Source: Candidatus Nitrotoga sp. AM1P (lineage in GTDB: Bacteria > Pseudomonadota > Gammaproteobacteria > Burkholderiales > Gallionellaceae). From it: a stretch of 64,000 nt of DNA. Numbering within the stretch: position 1 is the stretch's first letter; each line of letters starts with the position of its first letter. Under the pieces are notes generated by a model. The model did not search any database and was not told where the DNA came from. It was given only the letters and a program-made list of their open reading frames with translations. The position numbers were made by a program, and so were the translations under genes. Where the stretch lies: assembly GCF_013168275.1 (NCBI RefSeq), contig NZ_AP019547.1, forward strand, positions 2,542,001 through 2,606,000. Direction: 5' to 3'. Shown in pieces: positions 10,153-19,910 of this stretch.

Positions 10153-11412
10153 CTAATTTCTTATCTGCCCACTGCCCAATACAATAAATTTCTGCGAGGT
10201 TAATCCTTCCAAACCTACGGGGCCGCGCGCGTGAATTTTGTCCGTGGAGATACCGATTTCCGCGCCTAATCCGTATTCAAAGCCATCGGCAAAGCGTGTT
10301 GAAGCATTTACCATGACCGAGCTGGAATCCACTTCGCGTAAAAAACGCATCGCCTTGGTGTAATTTTCAGTCACGATGCTGTCAGTGTGCTGTGATCCAT
10401 AGGTGTTGATATGCGCAATAGCATCATCCAGCCCAGCCACCACACGCACGCTCAAAATCGGCGCAAGGTATTCGGTGCGCCAATCTTCTTCTGTAGCAAT
10501 TGCCATTTGCGTAACGAGTTTACATGCGGCTTCGTCACCACGTAGCTCCACGCCTTTATCCAGATATATGTTACATAATTGGGGCAGCATATGCGGCGCC
10601 ATACTGGCAGCCACCAATAAGGTTTCCATGGTATTACACACACCGTAACGTTGAGTTTTGGAGTTGTCGGCGATGCGGATGGCTTTCTCTAAATCAGCTT
10701 CGTCGTCGATATATACATGGCAGATACCGTCCAGGTGTTTTATAACCGGCACACGGGCTTCTTCCGCGATGCGCGCGATTAGACTTTTTCCACCACGCGG
10801 CACGATCACGTCCACGTATTCCCGCATGGTAATAAGTTCGCCCACGGCGGCACGATTGGTGGTGCTGATCACCTGCACCGCAGTCTCTGGCAAGCTGGCT
10901 TCGCGCAGCCCCTGATGGACGCATGCCGCAATTGCCTGGTTGGAATGAATCGCCTCGGAGCCACCGCGTAAAATGGCAGCATTGCCGGATTTCAGGCACA
11001 GCCCTGCTGCATCAGCCGTCACATTTGGGCGGGATTCATAAATGATGCCGATAACGCCAAGTGGTACCCGCATCTTACCGACCTGGATACCGGAAGGACG
11101 ATATTTCAGGTCGCTAATTTCACCGATGAGATCGGGCAGGGCCGCTATCTGCAATAGCCCTTCTGCTATGCTGCGCACGGATTTTTCAGTTAGGGTGAGG
11201 CGGTCGATGGAGGCAGCATCTAACCCGTTAACACGGGCAGCAGCGGTATCCTTGGCGTTCGCCGTAATGAGTTGTGCGGTGCTGCTCAGGATAGCAGCAG
11301 CAATATTTTCCAGGGCACGATTTTTTTTCGCTGTGCCAGCTTGCGCCATAATGCGCGAAGCGGCACGGGCATCCTGCCCAACTTGTTGCATGTATGTTTT
11401 TATGTCATCCAT
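10153..11412 (-). CDS. proA: Gamma-glutamyl phosphate reductase
   Basis: Second step of proline synthesis: NADPH-dependent reduction of gamma-glutamyl phosphate to glutamate semialdehyde in the cytoplasm. 419 residues. Family signatures are [20 protein letters not shown], the nucleotide-fold GGSEAIHSN, and the active-site Cys in [14 protein letters not shown], followed by the conserved [31 protein letters not shown] split across the C-terminus. An in-frame TTG 18 bp further upstream is possible, but GAGGT sits correctly before the ATG at 11412, so I chose that start. It is divergent from trpC and upstream of lpdA on the same strand. No proB is visible nearby. Confidence 0.96.
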   Translation of the reverse strand: MDDIKTYMQQVGQDARAASRIMAQAGTAKKNRALENIAAAILSSTAQLITANAKDTAAARVNGLDAASIDRLTLTEKSVRSIAEGLLQIAALPDLIGEISDLKYRPSGIQVGKMRVPLGVIGIIYESRPNVTADAAGLCLKSGNAAILRGGSEAIHSNQAIAACVHQGLREASLPETAVQVISTTNRAAVGELITMREYVDVIVPRGGKSLIARIAEEARVPVIKHLDGICHVYIDDEADLEKAIRIADNSKTQRYGVCNTMETLLVAASMAPHMLPQLCNIYLDKGVELRGDEAACKLVTQMAIATEEDWRTEYLAPILSVRVVAGLDDAIAHINTYGSQHTDSIVTENYTKAMRFLREVDSSSVMVNASTRFADGFEYGLGAEIGISTDKIHARGPVGLEGLTSQKFIVLGSGQIRN

Positions 11413-11585
11413 TTTTACCTCATAATTCAAGTGTAGCCAGTAGGTGGGCAGAGCGCAGCGACTCCATCATTGTCAACACAGCTATCTCATTGATGACAGA
11501 TATCGCTGCATTTTGTTCATCTATAAGTGCGCATTTTACCATTGCACTTAAGTTAAAATACGTACCTTGTATATTAGGGTCTGCC

Positions 11586-12380
11586 ATGTCTGACATTCTG
11601 CAAAAAATTCTTACTGTTAAGGCGCAAGAAATTGCTACCGCAAAAGCCGAATGCTCTTGGATGATCATGCGCGCTAAGGCGGAACAAGAAGCCTTACCTA
11701 CTCGTGATTTCATCGGAGCAATTCGCAGAAAAATTACAGCAGGCCAGCCCGCAGTGATAGCCGAAATTAAAAAAGCCAGCCCAAGCAAAGGTGTGTTACG
11801 CGCGGATTTCCATCCGGCGGAAATTGCTGCTAGCTATGCGAATCACGGTGCGGCCTGCCTGTCAGTATTAACTGATGCGCAATTCTTTCAGGGCAGTGCC
11901 GAATATTTACAGGAAGCGCGGGCTGCTTGTTCAATTCCGGTGCTGCGCAAGGATTTCATGGTAGATACCTACCAAATTTATCAGGCGCGTGCGTTAGGAG
12001 CGGACTGCATCCTGCTGATTGCGGCAGCATTAAGTTTGGCGCAGATGCAGGAATTTGAAGCTTTGGCACATAGCTTGGGGCTAAGCGTGCTGATAGAAGT
12101 GCATAATAAATCAGAATTGGACGAGGCATTACAACTCACCACTCCGCTTATCGGTATTAATAACCGCAATTTGCGTACTTTTGAGGTAACACTGCAAACT
12201 ACGTTGGATTTATTACCGCACATTCCACAAGAACGTATTGTGGTAACCGAAAGTGGCATCCTCCAAGCAGAAGATGTACAACTGATGCGCAATAATCACG
12301 TCAATGCTTTTTTGGTAGGCGAGGCATTTATGCGTGCGCCCGAACCAGGCGTTGCCTTAGCAAGGCTGTTTGGCTTGTGA
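11586..12380 (+). CDS. trpC: Indole-3-glycerol phosphate synthase
   Basis: Converts carboxyphenylaminodeoxyribulose phosphate to indole-3-glycerol phosphate in tryptophan synthesis. It is a 264-residue single-domain TIM barrel. Signatures are [19 protein letters not shown] (catalytic Lys/Glu region), [33 protein letters not shown] and VTESGI. The frame is open further upstream, but the MSDILQKIL start matches family N-termini and has TAGGG before it. In most betaproteobacteria trpC follows trpE-G-D, whereas here it stands alone, divergent from proA. Confidence 0.96.
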   Translation: MSDILQKILTVKAQEIATAKAECSWMIMRAKAEQEALPTRDFIGAIRRKITAGQPAVIAEIKKASPSKGVLRADFHPAEIAASYANHGAACLSVLTDAQFFQGSAEYLQEARAACSIPVLRKDFMVDTYQIYQARALGADCILLIAAALSLAQMQEFEALAHSLGLSVLIEVHNKSELDEALQLTTPLIGINNRNLRTFEVTLQTTLDLLPHIPQERIVVTESGILQAEDVQLMRNNHVNAFLVGEAFMRAPEPGVALARLFGL

Positions 12381-12594
12381 TGCATGTGCGCGCTTGTGAT
12401 GGCTTGGACTATTCCTAATATTGTTTTCGCCATTTTTATACGATAGTTACGCGAACAGATTATTGTGGAGTTGGCGAGTCTGATTACAGAGCAACAGAGA
12501 GACAAACAAGTTATCTTACTTGGGAAAATGGTTACCACGGATCATTTGCAGGCGCTGGTATTGAAGAATCTCACCAGTATTATATCAATATAAA

Positions 12595-12620
12595 AAACGG
12601 GTACCCGAAGGTACCCGTTT
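12595..12620 (-). terminator. Intrinsic terminator of the porin gene
   Basis: Perfect 11-bp stem (AAACGGGTACC / GGTACCCGTTT) with a CGAA tetraloop. Read on the minus strand it is followed by a run of T residues, so it is a textbook rho-independent terminator for the porin gene ending at 12659. It may also stop trpC transcripts. Confidence 0.85.
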
Positions 12621-12658
12621 AACATTCAAATCGTCATCCTCTTGCGAGGAACAATAAT

Positions 12659-13774
12659 TTAGAACGAATGCTTCATACCCACTGAGAAGGTATCCGCGTC
12701 ACCACCTCGAACTGTATTGCTAATGGAAGTGCCTTCACTGTTCCAGCCAAGCTGGTAGTTTCCGTTTCCATCATTTTTCAGCTTGCTGTACAAAGCATAC
12801 AACGTGCTACGCGCACTCATTTTGTGGTCGTAACCAAACGTATACTGCTTGGCCCCAGAGTTAGAAGTATTTCCAGCATCGTTATCGACTTTAGCAAACG
12901 CGATTTTAAGCGCATCAGCTGAAGTCATGTTGTATTTGCCGGATAGATACCAAGCTTTGGAGTCGCCAGAGGTAATTTTATTGTTGATTTTTTCATACAC
13001 ACCGTTTAACGCAAATAGAGTCGTCGAGTAACCAACGGCCCCTTTCCATGCTCTGGTGCTAAGTCCAGCAGCACTAAAACCAGGTGCATCCAATTGGCCA
13101 GGACCATTGCTTACGCTTTGGTAAGCCAAAGAACCATGAAACGGAGACTGATCACTGTTGAACATGGCAGCAAGTGATACACCTTCATTTGTGTGGTTTA
13201 AGCTGTTATTTGGACCCAAGTTTTGATTCTTCCCTGGTGCTGTACCGCCTTGATCACCAAAATACGAACCTGCCAGACTGAAACCGCTATAATTCAAGGT
13301 GTTAAAGCCAACTGTATTGTTAGTACGAACATCATGGCCGATACCCATCAGGCTACGGTTATCAGCGATGGTATTTTGGAACATGTCCATGTCACGAGTA
13401 GAGACCTTGTAGGGGGTATCGAAACGACCTAATCTTACAGTACCTGCTTGGTCGAATTTCAAGCCAGCGAAGGTGTCACGGAATGCAAGGCGTGTATCTG
13501 AACCTGGGTTATTTACACCGCCTTGCCCTGCGCCAATGGCAATTTGGTTTTCAATTTGCCAGATTGCGGACAAACCGCCACCCAAATCTTCCGAACCCTT
13601 AAAGCCAATGCGTGATGCATTGCTACCTACCCCGGTGCTGTCCCTGTTTACATCATTTTGTATGATGTCATAGGATACGTTAGCTTGACCGTAAATACTG
13701 ACGTCGGCGATTGCTGCTGAGCTCGCAAATACACTTGCGACGGCTAGAGCAATCAAACTTTTATTCATGTTCAT
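12659..13774 (-). CDS. Outer-membrane porin (betaproteobacterial general porin family)
   Basis: 371 residues with a signal peptide (cleavage after about residue 23, ..ASSAAIA). It opens as a typical beta-barrel: DVSIYGQANVSYDI, then SRIGFKGSEDLGGGLSAIWQIENQ, GLKFDQAGTVRLGRFDTPYK and TVGFNTLNYSGFSLAGSYF. It ends in the alternating strand FSVGMKHSF with a C-terminal Phe, the BAM recognition signal. It probably forms a trimeric 16-strand diffusion channel. AGGAGA precedes the ATG. A strong terminator follows, and a palindrome lies 117 bp upstream. Substrate preference cannot be read from sequence. Confidence 0.95.
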   Translation of the reverse strand: MNMNKSLIALAVASVFASSAAIADVSIYGQANVSYDIIQNDVNRDSTGVGSNASRIGFKGSEDLGGGLSAIWQIENQIAIGAGQGGVNNPGSDTRLAFRDTFAGLKFDQAGTVRLGRFDTPYKVSTRDMDMFQNTIADNRSLMGIGHDVRTNNTVGFNTLNYSGFSLAGSYFGDQGGTAPGKNQNLGPNNSLNHTNEGVSLAAMFNSDQSPFHGSLAYQSVSNGPGQLDAPGFSAAGLSTRAWKGAVGYSTTLFALNGVYEKINNKITSGDSKAWYLSGKYNMTSADALKIAFAKVDNDAGNTSNSGAKQYTFGYDHKMSARSTLYALYSKLKNDGNGNYQLGWNSEGTSISNTVRGGDADTFSVGMKHSF

Positions 13775-14296
13775 AAAATGTTCTCCTTGATTTACTAAAT
13801 TGGTTTTCCGGGAAAACCTCTCAAATTTAAACCACTTATGAGAAGTCAGGCGGTATTTTGACAGAGAGCTTTAGAGATAAGCAAGGTGCGTGTTGCATTA
13901 TTGCAACATTAAATGTGATAAACAAAAAATCCCTTTGAATTAAAAGACCAAGTTTTGTAAGCGGGAAATTGAAAATAATTATAGTGTTGGTATTATTACC
14001 ATCGTTAATAATACTATTGATTCGGCAAGGATATACTGAGCTTACTTACAGTCAAATTGCACAATGACAGCACCTTCCATTTCAAACTTTACTTGTCCGT
14101 ATTAGTTAATAGGATTTAGGCGGGCCACCATAAAACTGCATGACATGACAATAATTTCACCTCACCAGATACGCTAAAATATGTAACTAAAATTTTTTTC
14201 TGTGAAACTGTGCAGTTGAAATAGAGGTTTAATTTTTAGAGGCGTCCGTAACTATCGGGCAATCGGGATGGATATAAAAATGCAAAGGAGAGCTCT
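13775..14296. other. AT-rich intergenic region, porin / coq7 (divergent)
   Basis: 522 bp without a supported gene. It contains the porin and coq7 promoters, the palindrome at 13891-13908, and an AT-rich inverted repeat (TATTATTA / TAATAATA) near 13992-14014. A TTGAAA at 13970 followed 16 nt later by TATTAT could be a plus-strand promoter, though AT-richness makes such matches cheap. Confidence 0.45.
13891..13908. promoter_or_regulatory. 18-bp palindrome upstream of the porin
   Basis: TGTTGCATTATTGCAACA is a perfect 7-4-7 inverted repeat about 117 bp upstream of the porin start codon. Its position and symmetry suggest an operator for a dimeric regulator, which I cannot name. Confidence 0.45.
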
Positions 14297-14923
14297 GTGT
14301 TGAGCTTCGACAGCTTGATTATAAAATTCGACAAAAGCTTGCGCACTCTATTTAGCGAGGCGCGTAGTATTCGCCCTTTTCCTGATGCCGGTTTGCCGGA
14401 TGCCGCATTAGACGAGAATGAGAAAAAGCTCGCAGCAGCGTTGATGCGGGTCAATCATAGCGGGGAGATTTGCGCTCAGGCCTTATATCAAGGGCAGGCA
14501 CTGACGGCGCGCGATCCTGTGATACAGGAGGAATTGCAGCAGACAGCAAACGAGGAGACCGAGCATCTGGCATGGACGTCGCGACGTGTGCATGAACTAG
14601 GTGGCCATCTGAGTTTGCTCAATCCACTTTGGTATGGTAATTCGCTGGCCATCGGCGCGCTCGCTGGGTTGCTAGGTGATAAATGGAATCTTGGATTTAT
14701 GGCGGAAACTGAACGCCAGGTAGGTGTGCATTTGCAAAGTCATTTGGAGAAATTGCCAGAACAGGATATAAAAAGTCGTACGGTTGTTCGGCAAATGCTC
14801 ATAGATGAAACTCGGCACGGGGATATTGCAGTGCAACTGGGTGGTGCGGAATTGCCACTGCCGATAAAGTTGGCGATGCAAGTGAGCGCAAAGGTAATGA
14901 CACAGACTGCGTATTGGGTATAG
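14297..14923 (+). CDS. coq7: Demethoxyubiquinone hydroxylase Coq7
   Basis: Carboxylate-bridged di-iron monooxygenase that performs the last ring hydroxylation of ubiquinone synthesis at the inner membrane. 208 residues. The di-iron ligands are visible in [12 protein letters not shown] (Glu57), NEETEHLAW (Glu87, His90), MAETERQVG and IDETRHGD. The start is GTG at 14297, chosen because AAGGAG lies six bases upstream and no ATG fits. It stands alone, with a long perfect hairpin directly after it. Confidence 0.97.
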   Translation: MLSFDSLIIKFDKSLRTLFSEARSIRPFPDAGLPDAALDENEKKLAAALMRVNHSGEICAQALYQGQALTARDPVIQEELQQTANEETEHLAWTSRRVHELGGHLSLLNPLWYGNSLAIGALAGLLGDKWNLGFMAETERQVGVHLQSHLEKLPEQDIKSRTVVRQMLIDETRHGDIAVQLGGAELPLPIKLAMQVSAKVMTQTAYWV

Positions 14924-14925
14924 CT

Positions 14926-14962
14926 CGTTACCTTATCGAAAGTTTTTTTCGATAAGGTAACG
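14926..14962. terminator. 16-bp perfect hairpin after coq7
   Basis: CGTTACCTTATCGAAA and its exact complement flank a 5-nt loop, starting two bases after the coq7 stop codon. There is no T-run after the stem, but a 16-bp stem at this place most likely ends or protects the coq7 transcript. Confidence 0.6.
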
Positions 14963-15151
14963 AAACCGTAGTTATGTCTTCACCTATAGGCATCTCTAAA
15001 AATTCACCACTAATCGTCACTGAGGCATTAGTTACGATCAGAGCTTTAGGATAATACGTTCATCATCCCCTGATTCAATTTTTTCATACTCGCACGCCAA
15101 TGCCTTGGTGCTAAAAAATATTGAATGACTACATTGATGCGATAATGTTTT

Positions 15152-17134
15152 ATGGTTTCCGTTCAACAAAAACTTTCTTCCTCGTCCGGAGATCTCGATT
15201 CCTGGTTTGATTTCTTATCAAATACTTTTGTTTCTGCAGAAGTCGAGGTGATCCGCCTTGCCTGTGAATTGGCTGAGCCACTTTATGCTGGGCAAGTCGA
15301 ACTGACGGGTGCACCCTTGTTTCAGCATGCGCTTGGTGCGGCATCTATCCTGATTGGTTTGAATATGGATTTTGAAACCATAGCCGCCGCCATAATGCAT
15401 GCGGTGCCCAAGTATCTGGACAACTGGACTGAAGTTTTGGAAACACGTTTCAGCGTTAATATAAGCCGTTTGGTTGGAGGTATTTTGCGTATTGAGCAAA
15501 TCCGGGAATTTAGCGAGATGCAAGGCCTGCATAAAATAGAAAATAAAAAAGGTGATAGCAGCCAGCAGGTAGAAAGTTTGCGGAAAATGGTTTTGTCCAT
15601 GGTGGAAGACATCCGTGTGGTGTTGATCAAGCTTGCGGAGCGCACCCAGACTATGCGTTGCTTGTCCGGTGCCAGCGAAGATCAGCAAAAGCGGGTTGCG
15701 CTTGAAACGCAGGGTATTTTTGCACCACTGGCAAATCGTCTCGGTGTATGGCAAATAAAATGGGAACTGGAAGATCTTTCTCTGCGATATCTGGAACCGG
15801 ATATGTACAAGAAAGTGGCTACACTGCTGGATGAACGCCGGGTAGATCGCGAACAATATATCGCGGATGTGTTGACGCAGTTGAGGCAGGAACTGAATCA
15901 GGCAGGCATCAAGGCGGAGGTGACAGGACGGCCCAAGCACATCTTCAGCATCATCAATAAGATGAAGCGCAAGCGAATAGATTTCAGCGAGCTTTATGAT
16001 GTGCGTGCAGTGCGGATTTTGGTGAATGATGTCAAGGATTGTTACGCGGTACTTGGGCTGGTGCATAACTTGTGGCAGCCTATTTCAAGCGAATTTGATG
16101 ACTACATCGCGCATCCCAAGAGCAATTGCTATCGCTCATTGCATACAGCTGTGGTCGGTCCGCGCAACTTGGCACTTGAGGTGCAAATACGAACTTTTGA
16201 GATGCATCAGCATTCGGAATTGGGTGTCGCTGCCCACTGGCGATATAAAGAGGGCGCAAAATCGGATGTCAGGTTCGATGAACAGATTATATTGCTGCGC
16301 CAGATTTTGGAATGGAAAGAAGATGTAACTGATAGTGGTGACATGCTGGCGCAATTCCGGAATGAATTATTCCATAATCAGGTTTATGTACTTACGCCTC
16401 AGGGGAAGGTGATCAATCTGCCCAAGGGCGCGACTCCGGTGGACTTTTCCTATGCGGTGCATACTGATTTGGGGCACCGTACGCGCGGTGCCAAGGTCGA
16501 TGGCAGCATAGTGCCTCTCAATTACAAGTTGCAACACGGGCAACGGGTAGAGATCCTGGCTGCCAAACAGGGTTCACCGAGCCGTGATTGGCTTAATCCT
16601 GCTCATGGTTATTTGCAAAGCCAGCGAGCCCGGGCCAAGGTGCGGCACTGGTTCAAGTACCAGAGCTTCGAAGAACATGTTTCTCAGGGTAGAACGCAGC
16701 TGGATCGTGAACTGCACCGGTTGGGCGTTATCTCTTTAAATCAGGAAAAAATCGCGCAAAAGTTGCATTTTAATAAGTTGGAAAATTTACTGGCCGCACT
16801 CGGGCGGGGCGACGTCACACAACGACATCTTGTCACCGCCATTCAGGACGAGATGCCGGCGAGGACAGGAGAAATAATAAAACCAATTGTCTCCAGGTTT
16901 ACTGCTGCACGCTCATCTTCCACGGACATCCTGGTCGAAGGCGTGGGTAATTTGCTGACCCGAATAGCGAAATGTTGCAAACCCATGCCACTGGATTTGA
17001 TTGTTGGATATGTCACGCGCGACCGGGGGGTGACTATTCATCGTCAAGATTGTTCATTCATGCAGCACTTGCCTGAAAATAGGTGTCACCGTATGCTCAG
17101 TGCTCAATGGGTCAGTCAAAAAGCACTGCCTTGA
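15152..17134 (+). CDS. relA: RelA-type (p)ppGpp synthetase lacking the C-terminal ACT domain
   Basis: Synthesises the alarmone (p)ppGpp from ATP and GTP/GDP on stalled ribosomes. The hydrolase half (about 1-200) is degenerate: the HD pair is HA (IMHAV, 82-85), as in RelA. The synthetase half has EFDDYIA (314-320, the acidic FDD form of RelA) and EVQIRT (343-348). The usual NGY of the guanine-binding loop is NCY (325-327), an unusual change. TGS follows (about 410-470), then a helical region and the Cys-rich domain (CCKPMP...HRQDC, 608-634). At 660 residues it is about 80 shorter than E. coli RelA and stops where the ACT/RRM domain should begin. Only 39 bp separate its stop from the convergent decarboxylase gene, so the domain is not hidden in another frame. 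Confidence 0.93.
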   Translation: MVSVQQKLSSSSGDLDSWFDFLSNTFVSAEVEVIRLACELAEPLYAGQVELTGAPLFQHALGAASILIGLNMDFETIAAAIMHAVPKYLDNWTEVLETRFSVNISRLVGGILRIEQIREFSEMQGLHKIENKKGDSSQQVESLRKMVLSMVEDIRVVLIKLAERTQTMRCLSGASEDQQKRVALETQGIFAPLANRLGVWQIKWELEDLSLRYLEPDMYKKVATLLDERRVDREQYIADVLTQLRQELNQAGIKAEVTGRPKHIFSIINKMKRKRIDFSELYDVRAVRILVNDVKDCYAVLGLVHNLWQPISSEFDDYIAHPKSNCYRSLHTAVVGPRNLALEVQIRTFEMHQHSELGVAAHWRYKEGAKSDVRFDEQIILLRQILEWKEDVTDSGDMLAQFRNELFHNQVYVLTPQGKVINLPKGATPVDFSYAVHTDLGHRTRGAKVDGSIVPLNYKLQHGQRVEILAAKQGSPSRDWLNPAHGYLQSQRARAKVRHWFKYQSFEEHVSQGRTQLDRELHRLGVISLNQEKIAQKLHFNKLENLLAALGRGDVTQRHLVTAIQDEMPARTGEIIKPIVSRFTAARSSSTDILVEGVGNLLTRIAKCCKPMPLDLIVGYVTRDRGVTIHRQDCSFMQHLPENRCHRMLSAQWVSQKALP

Positions 17135-17173
17135 CTGGTGATATTTCAGGCCGGATTCAAGTTCGAATTGCAC

Positions 17174-19426
17174 CTATTCTTGTCTTACGCAATCCACATA
17201 GTAGCGTGGTCCGTCATTACCCTCATTTGCCACCAAGCCATGAATGTCACTTTCAAATCCTGGAAATTTCTGATTAAAGTCACGGGCAAATTTGAGGTAG
17301 TCCACGATGGTTTTGTTAAAGCGTTCACCTGGGATGAGTAGCGGAATGCCGGGTGGATAAGGCGTCAACAGCACACTGGTGATGCGTCCTTCCAGCTCGT
17401 CAATCGACACGCGGTCAATCTCGCCGTGCGCCATTTTAGCGAAAGCGTCGGACGGCTTCATGGCGGGCTCCATGTTGGAAAGGTACATTTCGGTGGTTAA
17501 TCGCGCTACGTCATTGATCTTGTAAATGCCGTGAATATTGTCGCAGAGGTCACGGAGGCCGACCTTCTCATAGCGTGCATATTTGGCGACAAATTCGGGC
17601 AGTACGCGCCATAGTGGCTGATTTTTGTCATAGTCATCCTTGAATTGCTGCAACTCGGTTACCATGGTATTCCAGCGTCCCTTGGTGATGCCAATGGTAA
17701 ACATGATGAAAAAAGAATAGAGGCCGGTTTTTTCCACTACAACACCATTTTCCGCCAAATACTTGGTGACGATGGCAGCCGGAATGCCAGAATCGGCGAA
17801 ATCACCTCCGACATCCAGCCCCGGGGTGATAATAGTGGCCTTGATCGGGTCGAGCATGTTGAAGCCCGGCGCCAGGTTGCCGAAGCCATGCCAGCGATCA
17901 TCTGCACCCAGCATCCAGTCCGCGCGCAAGGCCATACCTTCTTCGGCGAGAAAGTCCGGCCCCCAAACTTTGAACCACCAATCCGCCCCCCATTCTTCAT
18001 CCACCTTGCGCATGGCACGACGAAAATCGAGCGCTTCAGCAATGGACTCTTCTACCAGAGCGGTGCCACCGGGCGGTTCCATCATTGCGGCAGCCACATC
18101 GCATGACGCTATAATGGCGTATTGCGGGCTGGTAGAGGTATGCATCATATAGGCTTCGTTGAAGCAGTCGCGGTCCAGTTTGCGCATTTCGCTGTCCTGC
18201 ACCAAAATCTGTGAGGCTTGACTCAATCCGGCCAACATTTTATGTGTCGATTGAGTGGAAAACACCATGGATTCCTGGCATGGCTTACGGTCTTGGCCTA
18301 TAGCGTGCATATCCTTGTAGAAATCATGAAAGGCGGCATGCGGCAACCATGCCTCGTCGAAAAGCAGGGTATCAATTTGCCCATCCAGCATCTGTTTGAG
18401 AGTTTCCACGTTGTACAACACGCCGTCGTAAGTGCTCTGAGTGATAGTCAGGATGCGCGGCTTTTGCGTTTTATCTTTGATGAACGGGTTTGCATCGATC
18501 TTCCGTTGGATAGTTTCAATTTTAAACTCGTCGAGTGAAATCGGTCCGATGATGCCGAAATGATTACGTGTTGGCATCAGGAATACTGGTATTGCACCAG
18601 TCATGATGATGGAATGGAGGATGGATTTATGGCAGTTGCGATCCACCACTACGATGTCATCAGGTGCGACGGTGGAATGCCATACGATTTTATTTGATGT
18701 AGAGGTGCCGTTAGTCACAAAGAATAGGTGATCGCAACTGAAAATACGCGCTGCATTTCGCTCGCTGGCCGCTACCGGTCCGGTATGGTCGAGCAGCTGA
18801 CCCAGCTCGTCGACTGAGTTGCACACGTCTGCACGCAACATATTTTCGCCAAAAAATTGGTGAAACATGCGACCTACCGGCGATTTCAGGAAAGCCACCC
18901 CGCCCGAATGACCGGGGCAATGCCAGGAATAGGAACCATCTTGCGCGTAATTAACCAGTGCGCGGAAAAATGGCGGGGCGAGTGAGTCTAAATACAATCG
19001 GGCTTCACGGATGATATGCCGCGCCACAAATTCCGGTGTGTCTTCATGCATATGAATGAATCCGTGCAGTTCGCGCAGGATGTCATTCGGGATATGGCGT
19101 GAAGTACGCGTTTCGCCATATAGATAGATGGGGATATCGGCATTTTTGAAGCGGATTTCTTCCACGAAAGCGCGGATGTTTTTCAGTGCAATGGCCGTCT
19201 CTTCTTTACTGCCGCCACCGAATTCCTCATCGTCAATCGATAGTAAAAAGGCCGAAGCTCGGCTTTGTTGTTGTGCGAATGAAGTCAAATCCCCGTAGCT
19301 GGTTATACCCAGCACCTCCATGCCTTCTTTCTGGATGGCCTCGGCCAAAGCGCGCACGCTCAGGCCACTGGAATTTTCCGAGCGGAAATCTTCGTCGATG
19401 ATGATGATGGGAAAATCAAATTTCAT
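17174..19426 (-). CDS. Inducible-type Orn/Lys/Arg decarboxylase
   Basis: PLP enzyme of fold type I that decarboxylates a basic amino acid to a polyamine precursor (agmatine, cadaverine or putrescine). 750 residues. It has an N-terminal wing domain of receiver-like fold (1-130), then the PLP core: SWHCPGHSGG, VTNGTSTSNKIV, DRNCHKS, LLFDEAW (Asp357) and the Schiff-base Lys396 in STHKMLAGLSQAS. The C-terminal domain carries PPGIPLLIPGE. Length and motif order match the biodegradative AdiA/LdcC/SpeF class, but substrate cannot be fixed. GGAG lies six bases before the ATG. No antiporter gene is adjacent, which argues against a dedicated acid-resistance pair. Confidence 0.93.
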   Translation of the reverse strand: MKFDFPIIIIDEDFRSENSSGLSVRALAEAIQKEGMEVLGITSYGDLTSFAQQQSRASAFLLSIDDEEFGGGSKEETAIALKNIRAFVEEIRFKNADIPIYLYGETRTSRHIPNDILRELHGFIHMHEDTPEFVARHIIREARLYLDSLAPPFFRALVNYAQDGSYSWHCPGHSGGVAFLKSPVGRMFHQFFGENMLRADVCNSVDELGQLLDHTGPVAASERNAARIFSCDHLFFVTNGTSTSNKIVWHSTVAPDDIVVVDRNCHKSILHSIIMTGAIPVFLMPTRNHFGIIGPISLDEFKIETIQRKIDANPFIKDKTQKPRILTITQSTYDGVLYNVETLKQMLDGQIDTLLFDEAWLPHAAFHDFYKDMHAIGQDRKPCQESMVFSTQSTHKMLAGLSQASQILVQDSEMRKLDRDCFNEAYMMHTSTSPQYAIIASCDVAAAMMEPPGGTALVEESIAEALDFRRAMRKVDEEWGADWWFKVWGPDFLAEEGMALRADWMLGADDRWHGFGNLAPGFNMLDPIKATIITPGLDVGGDFADSGIPAAIVTKYLAENGVVVEKTGLYSFFIMFTIGITKGRWNTMVTELQQFKDDYDKNQPLWRVLPEFVAKYARYEKVGLRDLCDNIHGIYKINDVARLTTEMYLSNMEPAMKPSDAFAKMAHGEIDRVSIDELEGRITSVLLTPYPPGIPLLIPGERFNKTIVDYLKFARDFNQKFPGFESDIHGLVANEGNDGPRYYVDCVRQE

Positions 19427-19620
19427 TCAGTGCTCCTTGGTGGGGAATATCTGCCGAACAGCGAGTTGGTACCGATTGTCGCAGATTTAGATAATGTGGT
19501 TAGCGTTAAATAACAATTAAGAATGATGTTATCCGGTAGCGCGAATAAAGGATTGCCAGCTGTATTAAGGGAGACGATTAACCGAAATTGATCAAAAAGC
19601 TTAATGCTATTCTGGTGCAG

Positions 19621-19842
19621 TTAACCGCGCGGAGGGTAGGGATTTTTAAGGGCTTGGACTAGCTCAGTCAGCACCGCGCGGAACTGCTGTTCGTCACAAC
19701 CCATTAGTACTGCATCTTCCAGCGCATCTTGGCAGATTTGGCGGATTTCTTCCATGTTTTCGCTCAGCACCTTGTTTTTTTCCACGCAGGCAACAACCTC
19801 GCCTGTAGGGCTGCGCCAAATCGTTTGCGGACATGATGCCAT
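19621..19842 (-). CDS. Small conserved protein of unknown function
   Basis: 73 residues from the ATG at 19842, which has GAGG ten bases upstream. The frame is open 12 codons further, but without a ribosome site. The sequence begins MASCPQTIWRSPTGE and continues as an acidic helix with ENMEEIRQICQDALEDAVLMGCDEQQ split over its middle. No signal peptide or membrane segment. I recall similar small proteins next to dcd in related bacteria but know no function. It lies on the same strand between dcd and the decarboxylase gene, so co-transcription with dcd is plausible. Confidence 0.7.
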   Translation of the reverse strand: MASCPQTIWRSPTGEVVACVEKNKVLSENMEEIRQICQDALEDAVLMGCDEQQFRAVLTELVQALKNPYPPRG

Positions 19843-19910
19843 TAAATTTATGCCTCTATATGATTCAGTAGAACTCAATGAATGGGTGGAACGTAACCAT
19901 GCATCTGATT

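Noticed and set aside
12419..12622. Plus-strand open frame between trpC and the porin terminator
   Set aside because: No start codon, and it runs through the porin terminator hairpin. The peptide is not recognisable; probably chance.
13992..14014. AT-rich inverted repeat TATTATTA / TAATAATA
   Set aside because: Such repeats are expected by chance in this very AT-rich gap; not convincing as an operator.
15218..16066. Long minus-strand open frame inside relA
   Set aside because: It lies wholly antisense to a gene with clear conserved motifs, has no ribosome site and no recognisable family; a shadow of relA codon use.
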